Positions 1 to 9,905 of a DNA stretch of 40,039 bases are shown here, piece by piece. How positions within the stretch are numbered: position 1 is the first letter of the stretch; each line of letters opens with the position of its first letter. A program made the translations under genes and the position numbers. This DNA comes from Lingula anatina (Eukaryota; Brachiopoda; Lingulata; Lingulida; Lingulidae): NCBI RefSeq assembly GCF_001039355.2, contig NW_019775835.1:1-40039 (forward strand), in the 5' to 3' direction. The notes beneath the pieces are model-generated. The model worked only from the letters and a program-made list of their open reading frames with translations, had not been told where the DNA came from and did no database searches.

Positions 1-38
1 CACACACATATTTTGTATCCAAATGTAATTATGCATGT

Positions 39-39
<1 letters not shown>

Positions 40-77
<38 letters not shown>
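40..77. repeat. (CA)n microsatellite
   Basis: An uninterrupted CA dinucleotide run of about 19 units near the window start. A shorter imperfect CA tract opens the window at 1-8. Confidence 0.95.
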
Positions 78-80
<3 letters not shown>

Positions 81-931
81 GCATGAGCACAAAATAAAAT
101 GCAAAGGTGTATAAAATAATACTAACCTGTATACATGAAAGTGCAATTAATTCTTGGACAAGCATGCATGCACGCACCCACAAACACACGTAGCAATTAA
201 AAAATTCTACAGCATCTGTGTCAACATGCCGTGCAGGTATCTACTGTATCATTTCCTCAGCTGGGATCAACTCATGTCAAAACAAATGACCATGGTAAAC
301 ACGTAGTCAAGTGTTCTCTGTCCTAAACAAATATGTCCCCGACCCCCTACTGTTCTTAAACCCACAGTTCTCTTCTGTGTAGTTCTGATTTTCAACTTGG
401 TCTTGAAACAGCTTCTGCGGTCATAACACATGGTGGCATACATATAGTACTAGGTGTTATTATGTTAATTTAAACCAGTACATGTTAGAATGGGGAAGAG
501 ATATCTTTTTTCTTTTTCTACACTGTTAACCATGTTGACAATAAAGTAGCTTTCATTGGGAATATAAGCAGATTTTAAATTTTCGACTGGATTGAGTGCC
601 CCCCTGCATGTGATAAATATCAACAGAGAGATAAACAAAGCTCGTTTCTGGGATATTAATCGCCTAAGGTGCCTGATCCTCCAAGAGCCAAAACAATGTG
701 ATGACTGTCTACGTATACATATACTGGGGGTGGGGGGGGAGGAAAGAGGACTGTACTAGTATACCTGTTCAGTAATCCTTAACTTTTCCTGTCACATGTA
801 CTTTGTATTATTGAAATGTTTTAATTACTTTTCTGCAGAATTGATTAAGGTTCCTGGATGAGATGTTAAGGGGATTGAAAATAGAAAAATAGCAGATAAA
901 TGGATGTTAAGTGTCATAGGGAGAGGTGTGA

Positions 932-962
932 CATTTATTTATTTATTTATTTATTTATTTAA
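932..962. repeat. (ATTT)n microsatellite
   Basis: About 7.5 units of a tetranucleotide ATTT repeat. The same motif recurs at 11380-11440, 23887-23930 and, on the other strand, at 26738-26782 and 26878-26900. Confidence 0.9.
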
Positions 963-2184
963 TTGTGGCAACTTAGAAAAAGTTCAAATGAAAAAAAAAT
1001 TATAATGTGGGTAATCGTCAGTGTTGTGTTGAACTCTTTTAATTCCATTCTTTTAATTTCGAAAAACAAGCACTTGACCTGCGACCTTGTTAAATAGCCT
1101 CCCACAAAGATAAATCTCTTGGCGGTTTGTTGAGAAAAAAGCATGACTGATTAAATGGAGTAAATCTCAAGTGCTTTGTTATTATGCTCTTATGTGGTTT
1201 ATCTGATTTATAGGTTATGTAGAAGGATATAATCTCAAAGGTTTTATTTATAAAAAGGTTATTATTTTTTCTGACTTATCTTTATTTTGTTTTGATTAAA
1301 AAGAAAAAAATTCTTTCTGATTGATGTAGTACATTTGTATTGGCTGATTTATATTTGGCATGATTGTTTTAATACAGTATATATGTTTTAGGGTTGTGGC
1401 AGTTTTAAAATATTAGCAATCTGTAAAAGAAGATTCTTAATTTCTTCTCTAATACTGAATGTAAGTGCTGATCCCTTTCTTAAGGGGAGTCATTGATATT
1501 GCATTTTTTAACTTTCTTCTTATTCTTTTTTTATCTTGTTTGTCTCACTTTTTTTGCAGAAAATAATTTTCCAATGCACAGTATCACATACACCATGCAC
1601 AGCCTCACATAAAAAAAAAATTAAAGAAAACAAGATTGTTGTTTTTTCATTACGGAAAGTAAATTTGTGGTTGCTTTTATTATGTTGACAATGTTTTCAC
1701 ATCCAAGACTACAGACGTGGTTAACAAACCAAGTATGAAGTTTCAAATTATGAATATAATGGCAGCCAATATTCAAGGACAAGTTAAGTCTACAATTTGA
1801 AAAAAATGCAGAACTTTATTTAAAATAATTCAGTTTATTAAACTGTGATTGTCATTAATAAATCAAATTATGCTTAGGCATCCCAAGACCTCCCAAAACC
1901 TCTCTGTCTCAAACCATTTAAACATTTCACCTATGTTTCACAATGTATTTGAATGATTTCATAACCTTGTTATAATTACTAGCACTATAGGCCAGTCATT
2001 TCAGAGGAGGGTTCTTTTTCAGAAAAAAAAAAAAAAAAAGAAATTGATTATTTTACTTGGACCCACCATGAGATATGCCATAGAACTTGGATCTAATTCT
2101 GATTAAGCTTTTATGTCAAAAAAGGGTGTTATTATAACCCCCCTCCCCCATCCCTTCCTCCACTTCTACTGGATATGCTTGTGC

Positions 2185-2188
<4 letters not shown>

Positions 2189-2222
<34 letters not shown>
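2189..2222. repeat. (GA)n microsatellite
   Basis: About 17 uninterrupted GA units. The Ser-Leu repeat encoded on the minus strand is a translation artefact of this run, not a protein. Confidence 0.95.
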
Positions 2223-2227
<5 letters not shown>

Positions 2228-2943
2228 CATACCTGTGCTTGGAAATTACACTATAGCAGTTACACCATGACTGCCATAGTGCTGTAAATACTGTGTAACT
2301 CAGAGAATTTGGAACTAGCAGGAGGGCTTGTTTTAGAGTTATGCAAAGATTTGAGGAAGGCAATGGTCATATCTTGTAAACTGCCTCAAATATCAAAATG
2401 TTTGTGAGAAATAGATTTTCCACTCAGTTGTATAACAAATTAAGTTAGGTGTTTTATTTAGTACATTAATGGATATCCACTACATTTTATACTACTAGTC
2501 TAGACTCTTCGCACACAGCCCCCAATATTAGATTTTATTAATTAATTAACAAGACTTGTCTAAGTACCGGTATGTAACTAAGGATATTTTAGAATAATTA
2601 TTATATACTTGTATGCAGACACATTATGCAATTGACTTTTACCTACTAGTAAATCTGGTAACACTTTTATACAATCAAAAAAATTACCAGTAATGTAATA
2701 CCTGTACATGTAGATATACTGCAATTGCATAAACTGCAGGCATACAAGGAAGTTAGGTTTTAGATTTAATCGAGTACAAATTTATGTGTACTTTAAACTC
2801 AGAGGCACTGGGTACTCTTGGTGAGAACCTTAAAAACTTGGTTAATTGGAAAGTGTAACAGTTGGACACCTCTCCTCCCTGTCTAGACACGGATCCTCTG
2901 TGGGTCTTTATATATTTCAATCACCTCAGGCTGCGGTTAGGAC

Positions 2944-3117
2944 GGTCTGGAGGTGTGGTCACACTGGATATTTTGAGACTGGGAATTGGTCCAACTTGTA
3001 ACCATGTGAGGATAGCCTAGAGCTGTGTTCACAATAATAATTTTAAGATTGGAGTTAGGTCCATCTTGTGTGCTGATTTGAAAGCAACCTAGAGCTGTGG
3101 TCACACTGGACATTTTA
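2944..3117. repeat. Degenerate tandem repeat, period about 72 bp
   Basis: About 2.4 diverged units start at 2944, 3013 and 3086. Each begins with a segment like CTAGAGCTGTGGTCACACTGG and continues through a TTTTGAGACTGGAATTGGTCC-like part. The units differ by substitutions and small indels, so this is an old local duplication and not an active satellite. Confidence 0.65.
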
Positions 3118-4686
3118 ATGAAATTGTCCCCTGTTTGCAGATGTGTCCCAATTAGTTTACATTATTGGGTTCTTAGACTGATCACAGTTCAAAATCATCC
3201 TTGTCTGAATACAGTTTGCTACTGTTCTTAAAAAGTCAAAGACTACAATATAAATAAAACTGACAAGATTCATTAAAATGGTGTGAAAAGGTGACCAAAG
3301 CAAAGAGGGTACCAAAGGTCTTTTCAACTTTGTTTAATTTCTCATGTTATTGATTAAAAGTTAGGGTATTCTAGCACAGGGTTCTTTGAGAGTTCGGGGC
3401 TATAGTTTTTAAAATTTGGACTGATGCAGCTACTGATACTGGGGTTCAGCACAAGTCTGCATACTGAGCAATTCAGCATTGTTTTCTTTGGATAAGGTAG
3501 AGGCTCAGTAATTTTGACATAAATAAATTTTTATTGATTTTCAAAACAGTATTTTGTCTGATAATCTGAAAAGATTAAAAAATTATTCTAAATCTCAGAG
3601 TCTTTAATGGATTTCTTATAACCCCCCCCCCCTTCTCTTTCTCTTTCTTTAAGAATAAAAAAAAAGATAACATATATTTGACCAAGGGAGGTTTTCAGAA
3701 TTTTTTTATATATACACCATACATTTTAGTAAAATTAAATGAGATTTGACAGCAATACAGGCACTAAACAGAGCTGGGAGGTAGCAGAATTCAGACACGG
3801 AAACCTTTTTAAAACCATGATAATTATCATAATCAAACATAATTCGTTTTGATGGCCCCAGCACCAGTGATGTTACTTGGTGACCCCGGATGCAAATTGA
3901 CTTTTGTAACATCTAGCCACACCCAGAAATGGGTTAATTAATTACTAAATTTGTTTGTTTGTCTCACATATAATTGTTCCTGTATTTGTTTCTTTTCACT
4001 TTTGTTTTGCAACCAATTTTTGTGTTTAAGTCTATTTAATACACTAGCAAGGATATATTGATGTGTGTGTGTGCATACTTGTATCTGTGTGTGAGTATGT
4101 GTATGTGGTGGAGATAAAATATTACCCTAACACAGCTTCACAAACACGTAGCAGTACTACAAACTCTCAAGTGACATTATTACCAGTAATTCAGTTACAA
4201 AAACAAATACAAGAACCTGATATGAACCAATAAAAGGCCAACTGGTTATTGTCAAGATATCAACCTGCTGCCAATTGCAGGTATTATTTAATTACACCAT
4301 GCAGTCAATAGTAGGGATAGTTTGGTTGTATTGGTGATTGGTAATATATCGCAGAGTCACCTGAGTGTGGATGTGAAATTTTATGAGTGGCTCCTCGAGA
4401 ACTTGCACAAAAATCTTGACTAAATGTGTTTTTTTTAGTTATAATATAATTTCTTCCTTTTGTTATTGGATTAGTTATTGATTTTTATTATAATTATTAT
4501 ATTTTGAAAGTGGGAGGTATGGTAGCCTTTACTAAATCCCTTTATCATTTACTTATAAGAAATAATAATTTATTCTAGGTTTGTTGATAGTTGGAATGCC
4601 AGTGATAAGATTGTGCTGAGCTCTATGAGCTTATTTCTTTGCTTATCTTTACTTGTTAAAATGTGTGCAGTAGAGCCTCATTGTAA

Positions 4687-4800
4687 CCCCACCCCCGCCC
4701 TGTGCTGTCCTGGCACTCACCAACAGCCAATCAAAAGTTACTGTGGTGTCATGTGACTTGAAGTGTTTAAAAGTTTTGTGGCAACCACTCCACTGCAATA
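4687..4800 (+). promoter_or_regulatory. Putative RNA polymerase II core promoter
   Basis: The block has a typical order and spacing of promoter elements: a GC/CACCC box at 4687-4700 (CCCCACCCCCGCCC), a consensus NF-Y type CCAAT box at 4724-4733 (CAGCCAATCA), an E-box/M-box type palindrome at 4748-4757 (GTCATGTGAC) and a TATA-like TTTAAAAG at 4766-4773. A start near 4796 would put the CCAAT box near -70 and the TATA-like motif near -30. A short in-frame exon with a good donor follows within 160 bp. The motifs are seen; promoter activity and the start site are inferred. Each motif alone could be chance, and the geometry is the argument. Confidence 0.5.
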
Positions 4801-4915
4801 GGGCTAATTGAACTCTTGAGGGTACAGTGAAGGACCTTATATTTTATGAGTATAAGCAGAGTAACAAAGACTCAGATATAGACTGATGTATACTGGAAAG
4901 ATTTGACTGGGTTGG

Positions 4916-4959
4916 ATGATGGAAGGGGCAGAATTTGAAGTCATGACTGATATTTTAGG
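4916..4959 (+). CDS. Putative first coding exon, unknown protein
   Basis: Two adjacent ATGs (4916, 4919) open a 14-codon segment reading MMEGAEFEVMTDIL plus two bases (GG). It is cut by a near-consensus donor, AGG|GTGAGT, at 4959/4960. An in-frame TGA at 4904-4906 closes the frame upstream, so translation would begin here. The exon ends in phase 2, and the next good exon (9055-9208) begins with exactly the one base needed, completing a Gly codon. The leader of roughly 120 nt holds upstream ATGs (4846 and 4886), each with its own short ORF. I do not recognise the product. The exon is short, so chance remains possible; the promoter-like block, donor and phase match are the support. Confidence 0.45.
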
Positions 4960-5021
4960 GTGAGTATTTTTTTGGTTGTTGAAAAAAAAAGGTTGACGTT
5001 AACACCAGGCATTTTCCTGGT

Positions 5022-5145
5022 AGGCCTGGGCATTTGTGGTGGGGTTTTAGGGGTTGGCGTGGGGGGGGGGGGGGACTGAGAACAGGTTAAGAGCCACCTG
5101 TTTAGCTGGAAAAAGTCTGCTGAAATAACTGGCTACAGTCCTGTA
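5022..5145. mobile_element. Degenerate AGGCCTGTAGCC-family MITE
   Basis: It opens with AGGCCTGG, has a 14-base G run (5061-5074), and contains AGCTGGAAAAAGTCTGCT, which recurs inside the member at 32314. It ends near CTGGCTACAGTCCT, the inverted form of the family terminus. It is diverged and lies some 60 bp inside intron 1. No target duplication is evident. Confidence 0.45.
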
Positions 5146-5267
5146 TAGCAATTATATTTTTTCACCTGTTGATCAACATAAAAATACTGCATTATGTTCA
5201 TGTGTATAGTTAAGACTGAATTAGTTGATATAGATACTTGTGTGTAGAAAAACGTGTGCTGTGACTA

Positions 5268-5784
5268 AGAGACCGTTCACATGAAAAATCTATTTTCTAA
5301 AAATCTAAAAATCTATTGGCGGTACCTAGTGATCACGGTCTGTGCCCTGAATACCCCGCTGCGTAATTAACTAGCAGAGCGAGCGAGTTACTTCCAAAGC
5401 TGTTTTTAATTCTCGGCTGCACTCGGAGGAGATTCTCATACCTTGACGCATGCCCACTAGGAAGTTACAAAAGTAAATGGCGGTCGCAGTTGCTTTGAAA
5501 AATGTTTGTCGATTTTGTGCAACAACAAGCACTACCACTAGCCATATTACGCGTCTGTATGCTTAAGTTGTCAAAACTAAACTGATGAACTCCACAGCTT
5601 AGAGATACTACTGCGTATGTGTCAAGGTGTCAGAATCTCCTCTGATCGAAGCCGAGAATTAATTACAGCTTTGGAAGTAACTGGCTCGCGCTGCCAGTAA
5701 TTACACTGTGGGGTATTCAGACCATGATCACAAGATACCGCCAATAGATTTTTAGAAAATAGATTTTTCATGGGAACGGTCCCT
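5268..5784. mobile_element. 517-bp fold-back MITE with TA target duplication
   Basis: The arms at roughly 5268-5455 and 5605-5784 are imperfect inverted repeats of about 180 bp. They begin AGAGACCGTTCACATG and, on the other strand from the right end, AGGGACCGTTCCCATG. Shared inner landmarks include GAAAAATCTATTTTCT, the GATCAYGGTCTG segment, and TTACTTCCAAAGCT. TA dinucleotides flank both ends (5266-5267 and 5785-5786), compatible with a TA target duplication. The middle has no transposase reading frame, so the element is non-autonomous. A TA target points to Tc1/mariner-like machinery, but TA alone does not settle the superfamily. A shorter relative lies at 28785. Confidence 0.85.
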
Positions 5785-6071
5785 TACATTGCTACAAAAT
5801 AGAAGCATTTTCATTGACCCATCATTTGGACTTCCAATTCCAGTTTTAGATGCTTATATTTTAAAGGAGATGTTTATCATACTAGGATCATGTGGAGCTT
5901 GGATTGTCTGTCTTTAGTAAGAGAATTAATTTGGACCCTTCGAATTATTATTCAAAACCAAGGCTGTACCCCTTGTCACATCCCAACACAATTGTGGCAC
6001 ATCTAACACATTTATTCTACTGCAGGAGAGAGAGCATTGTCATAAATGTATTTTACTTAACATTATATATA

Positions 6072-6239
6072 CAGGGGCGGATTGAGACCGACTTCTGGGT
6101 CTCCCGGAAGATGGTCTGATTTTAAAGTTTACTTTGACTGGTATCTATTTTTCTTCTGTCAGAAGATGTTCAAAAATAGAGGATGGATCAACAAAGATAA
6201 TTTGGAAGACTGTCAGAAAATATCTCTGGATCCACCCTG
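6072..6239 (-). mobile_element. hAT-like MITE, family A copy 1
   Basis: This 168-bp element starts CAGGGGCGGATTGAG and ends with the inverted form TGGATCCACCCTG. A perfect 5-bp duplication, ATATA, flanks it (6067-6071 and 6240-6244). The body matches the copies at 9739 and 11661 in reverse orientation, including the inner segment TTCTGGGTCT...CGGAAGA. It has no coding capacity. The CAGNGGCGGA terminus is typical of hAT transposons. Most of that group make 8-bp duplications, so the 5-bp length is notable. Confidence 0.85.
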
Positions 6240-6317
6240 ATATATGCATATTGCATAGTGAGCGGCATATTTAACATGTTAGCCATTGCAAAAGTGCATT
6301 TCCGATCGGGGCCGTAG

Positions 6318-6465
6318 CAATAGTCCGAAGGTCCAATAGTCTGAAGGTTCATTGGTCCAAATGTTCACCACAGAATCTTCGGACCAATGAACCCTTGATT
6401 AAAAAAAACGATGAAAATGTTACAGTTTTTCAGACCAATGAACCTTCGCCCCCTTCAGATCAGCC
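6318..6465. repeat. Inverted and direct GGTTCATTGGTCCGAAG-type repeats
   Basis: Units related to GAAGGTTCATTGGTCC occur in direct orientation at about 6322-6360 and inverted at about 6376-6396 and 6429-6446, separated by an A-rich spacer. The set can fold into a hairpin. It may be a short minisatellite remnant or an unclassified inverted-repeat element. Confidence 0.6.
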
Positions 6466-6648
6466 GAGGGGTTTTGTATGAGTACTTGTACATGAGAAGT
6501 CTGAATAAATGGGTTTTTTTCCTTTTCACTTTTGTCCCAGAAGTGCTAATTTTTATAACTGGTAAATGTTAATTTACCTGATACAAAAATAAAAAGATAA
6601 CATTATAGTGGTACATTTTTACATAGCATGTTTTTCTGCATCCCAGTG

Positions 6649-6675
6649 CCATGGTGAGTAGCCATGGTGAGTAAC
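6649..6675. repeat. Short tandem duplication of GCCATGGTGAGTA
   Basis: Two back-to-back copies of a 13-base unit lie in intron 1. Each copy holds a good splice-donor core, GTGAGT, but no acceptor or open frame nearby suggests an exon. Confidence 0.7.
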
Positions 6676-7131
6676 ATGCTGTTTTCATGCTCAAACCCTC
6701 GTGTTGATTGGAGCGAAGGTTATAATATGTAGTTAACAATTGGCATACGTATTTACGTCATCTACATTGACGCAATTCCACCCTATTACGTTTTAGGAAC
6801 ATCAGTTTTATTTCAAGCAGGAAGTCTAATCAGCCAATTTTCTAAGTAGTGTGATGTTGTGCATTAAAGATTAATTGCTGTAAGTCTATTTTTGAACTTT
6901 GTATGGAATATGAATCACAGAAAATACAGCATTTTGTAAGTCTTAAATCGTGATTTATGTGCACTTTTCTATAAGAGATGATTGACACCTTGGTTATGTG
7001 GAAACCTGTTTGTGTTAACTCCCCTCACCCCCCAATATGGTACTAGAGCCTTTGGTACTTGTGTTTTCATTATGAATATTTTTAGAGGTCCACTTTCATC
7101 TCTGATGTATCAAATCTATATTTATATAATA

Positions 7132-7153
7132 AATATATATATATATATATATA
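7132..7153. repeat. (AT)n microsatellite
   Basis: A run of about 11 AT units in intron 1. Confidence 0.9.
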
Positions 7154-7221
7154 CACTGGCTGTTAATTAGTCATGTTAATCACCCTGCTGCAGGTGTCAA
7201 ATTCAAGCTAGGCTAGCCTTA

Positions 7222-7489
7222 CAGTGGCGGATTAAGGGAGAAGGGCCCCCATGTCTCCCCCTTTTTGGTTAAAAAAAAATTAGAATTTTGACTAGCTGAA
7301 TCATAGTTCGAAACTGTACCAAATGGCACCATTTGGCCTTTTAAGACAAAACAATGAAGGGGCCCTTGAGCAGGCCTCACACCCTATGTCAAGGGGGCAA
7401 GGGTTGGCTTCACATGTGAGGCTATCATTCCTTAAAAAAAAAAAAAAAAAAAAAAGATACCTCTGCAAATAACCCTGTATCCGCCCCTG
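7222..7489. mobile_element. hAT-like MITE, family B
   Basis: This 268-bp element begins CAGTGGCGGATTAAGG and ends with the complement of CAGGGGCGGATACAGG. A perfect 5-bp duplication, CCTTA, flanks it (7217-7221 and 7490-7494). Its interior, which includes a 20-base or longer poly-A tract near 7435-7455, is unlike the 168-bp family, so it is a separate family sharing the same type of ends. It has no transposase reading frame. Confidence 0.8.
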
Positions 7490-8154
7490 CCTTAGGATTT
7501 TCCTAATGAGGATGTGGCATTCAGGAAAAAAAGGAGATACTGTGGAAGTCATCTAGGTTATCCAAGTACATTGTTATTGTGCTAATTGGGTTGCTAACAG
7601 ATACGGAACATCAAGACTAAGTCCTTGATTATTACTTAACGAGGCTTTGACAGCCTAGCAGTTTACTTGCACGAACATATGACGATTAGAAGGTTCAGGG
7701 TACGGATGTTACTGTTGGCTACGTTACAGTGCCAGTGCTTCAGCAAAGAAATTCATCAGCTGTATTATGAGATATTGGAGTACAAATACTTACATTATTG
7801 TTTTATGAGATGTCAGATGAATTGAAGGGTTCTCAGACATTAAACAGATTTTGAATGTTGCTGTTTATTGCTTATTCCAGCACAAAAATTCATCAGCTGT
7901 GAGAGGATATTTTTTAAAGATAATTTAAAGAAGCTGTTATAAACTCTGACAAGACAATATATATAAAGGAGTTCTTCAAATGCTTAACTCTCTTGTATTT
8001 GACTGGTTCCTTTTGGAATCTTGCCATTCACTTAATTTTAAGATTTGGAAAAATTCCTGTACGGATTTACTAACAAATAGGCTGCCTACCTCCTCTTCGG
8101 ATCTTAATGTATCATCGTTAGCCTGCTGAGTATTCTTAAGGATTATAATTTTCA

Positions 8155-8370
8155 ATCTCATTGGAAAGGAAAAGTCAAGATTTTGCCCGACATTTTTTTC
8201 CCTCCACCAATTCCTATCCCAAATCCTGTAACCCCAGTCCCACCTGATGTATTTTAATTTGGCATCTCATTGGAAAGGAAAAGTCAAGATTTACCAGTCA
8301 TCTTTCCCTACCACCCATGCCTCCCCCAAATCCCTTAGCTCCAACCCCATATTCTAATCTTCACCTTCAA
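8155..8370. repeat. Tandem duplication, period 109 bp
   Basis: ATCTCATTGGAAAGGAAAAG begins at 8155 and again at 8264. The following 80 or so bases, C-rich with CCTCC and CCCAAATCC parts, are recognisably related but diverged. It is a two-copy local duplication in intron 1. Confidence 0.7.
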
Positions 8371-8655
8371 GATTTTATGAAGGGCTAACTATTACATTTC
8401 TACAGATTCAACTTCTCAACATCCCTTCTCTCATATAGATATCTATAAGATTTTTGTTTGGTTTCGGAATGCACAAGGTTAAAGTCAAGAAAACTAGGTA
8501 AGTTGAAACAGTGCAGTGGTCAACATTGATTCTTTGTCCATTTTTGTGTTTCTTTATAAGCATATCCCAGTTGAAAAAGTACCATGAGAATTGATCAGAC
8601 ATGTCGGAGAAAGTTTCATAGGAAGTGAAATAGTCATGCCCCTAGCAAAATGTCA

Positions 8656-8790
8656 GGCCTGCTGCAAATTTGCAGTGAATTTGCAACAAATTTGCTGCAG
8701 TATTGCTGCAAACTGTCATTCTTTCTTGCAAATTTGCAGCAAAATGATCTTTCATGCAAACTCCTTCAAACTCGTTGCTGCAAACTTTCA
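8656..8790. repeat. Cluster of TTGCAAATTTGCAGCAA-like words
   Basis: At least seven overlapping, partly palindromic words built from TGCAAATTTGC and TTGCTGCAA occur on both strands in 135 bp. The pattern is scattered, not a strict tandem array. The Cys/Gln/Asn-rich reading frames across it come from the repeat. It lies 265 bp upstream of the exon at 9055. Confidence 0.6.
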
Positions 8791-8879
8791 GGTTTCATGG
8801 TAAAAGGTTCACTTTTACAAAAAAAAAAAAGAGGCCCCCCCCCCCCCCCTTTGAAATTGTTGGCTATCTGTATGGGCCT
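8791..8879. mobile_element. Right half of an AGGCCTGTAGCC-family MITE
   Basis: GGTTTCATGGTAAAAGGTTC, an A-run, a 15-base C run (8835-8849), then TTTGAAATTGTTGGCTATC and a terminal GGGCCT match the right ends at 14315 and 32495. No clear left end is present, unless the AGGCCTGCTGCAAATTT at 8656 is a rearranged one. Confidence 0.5.
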
Positions 8880-9054
8880 GGGATAGAACACCAAATCCAA
8901 CTGCAGGAATGAGTTGTGAAATAATTCACTGAGATGGAAAAAATTGCTTAAAACAAATTTTTACGACGGGAAATTTCGATTTGGCTGGAAAATTTCCAGA
9001 TAGGATGCTGTAAACTAAGCATAACAATATTGATGTCAAAATTGTCATCCACAG

Positions 9055-9208
9055 GAAGCGAGGTATGAAGAAGACGGGAAGCAAGGCTGACGGCAGTGGA
9101 AACAAAGTCACACAGAGTCAGCCACAGGTTTCACAGCCACAGTTTCCAAAGATAAAGTTCCCAAATATGACTGCCACCCTGTCCTATACACACGTGACCC
9201 AAGCTCAA
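9055..9208 (+). CDS. Internal exon 2, unknown basic Gln/Ser/Pro-rich protein
   Basis: The acceptor is TCATCCACAG|G at 9054/9055 and the donor CTCAA|GTAAGTG at 9208/9209, a near-perfect match to consensus. The 154-nt segment starts in phase 2 and ends in phase 0. It is about half G+C by eye, clearly above the flanking intron. It encodes a lysine-rich start (KRGMKKTGSKADGSGNK), a Gln/Ser/Pro stretch (QSQPQVSQPQFPKIKFP) and the end LSYTHVTQAQ. The basic cluster could serve as a nuclear signal, which is inference. The rest of the track, reading past the donor, runs into (GT)n, supporting splicing at 9208. I do not recognise the family. A start at the internal ATG (9065) is possible if exon 1 is wrong. 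Confidence 0.7.
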
Positions 9209-9738
9209 GTAAGTGGTGTTAGAATGCGCATGTTGGCCTGTGTGTGTGTGTTTGTGTGCAAGTTTTGTTGAATATAGCCCAGAGATCGGCCTCAGTTTCA
9301 GACCAGACATTTCTTCTTACTGATAACTTTAGTTCAGATAATTCATTCTATATAAGTTACATTGTACAGTGTACCTATAAACAAGAATTTAGTACAGTAT
9401 TTATATGAAACTTCAGCAATATCTTTCTCTTTAAAGAACAATGTTTTATGTTATCATAATAAGTATTACTACAGTAACTGCAAGTAGACTCTAACTTTGT
9501 CTAAAAGTTGTTTTGTGGGACATACATTGTGTGCATGTTCAGAGTATATATGCAGCATTGCCAAAAGTCACAGCACTCAAAAGATAGACAATTGGCTGAT
9601 AAAAATTATCTCCATAAAGGAGTTTATTTTTCACAACCGCGGTTGACTTGTAACTTCACTGCCTCACCCAAAAAGTTTTGATGACAGGCTAAAAGATGTT
9701 GGAGACTTTGGCTTCTTGAAAACAGAAGAAGTCCTCTA

Positions 9739-9905
9739 CAGGGGCGGATCCAGGGATATTTTCTGACAGTCTTCCAAATAATCTTTGTTTATTCATCCTC
9801 CATTTTTGACCGTCTTCCGATAGAAAAAATAGATGCCTGTCAATGTAAATTTGAAACTCTGACCGTCTTCCGGAAGACCCAGAAGACGGCCTCAATCCGC
9901 CCCTG
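9739..9905 (+). mobile_element. hAT-like MITE, family A copy 2
   Basis: This 167-bp copy begins CAGGGGCGGATCCAGGG, ends TCAATCCGCCCCTG, and is flanked by a perfect CTCTA duplication (9734-9738 and 9906-9910). It aligns over its full length with the copy at 11661 in the same direction, and with that at 6072 inverted. It is non-coding. Confidence 0.9.

Larger units (their letters stand above)
1..4686. other. 5' flank, no gene seen
   Basis: This AT-rich stretch upstream of the putative promoter has no exon I can support. The open frames in it are short and low in complexity. It holds a (CA)n run at 40-77, an (ATTT)n run at 932-962, a (GA)n run at 2189-2222, a poly-C run at 3622-3632 and a degenerate tandem repeat at 2944-3117. 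It could be intergenic DNA or an intron of an upstream gene; the sequence does not decide. Confidence 0.5.
4960..9054 (+). other. Putative intron 1
   Basis: A 4.1-kb intron runs from GTGAGT to CCACAG. It is dense in repeats: two hAT-like MITEs, the 517-bp fold-back element, two pieces of the AGGCCTGTAGCC family and several local duplications. No further exon is supported. Confidence 0.45.
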
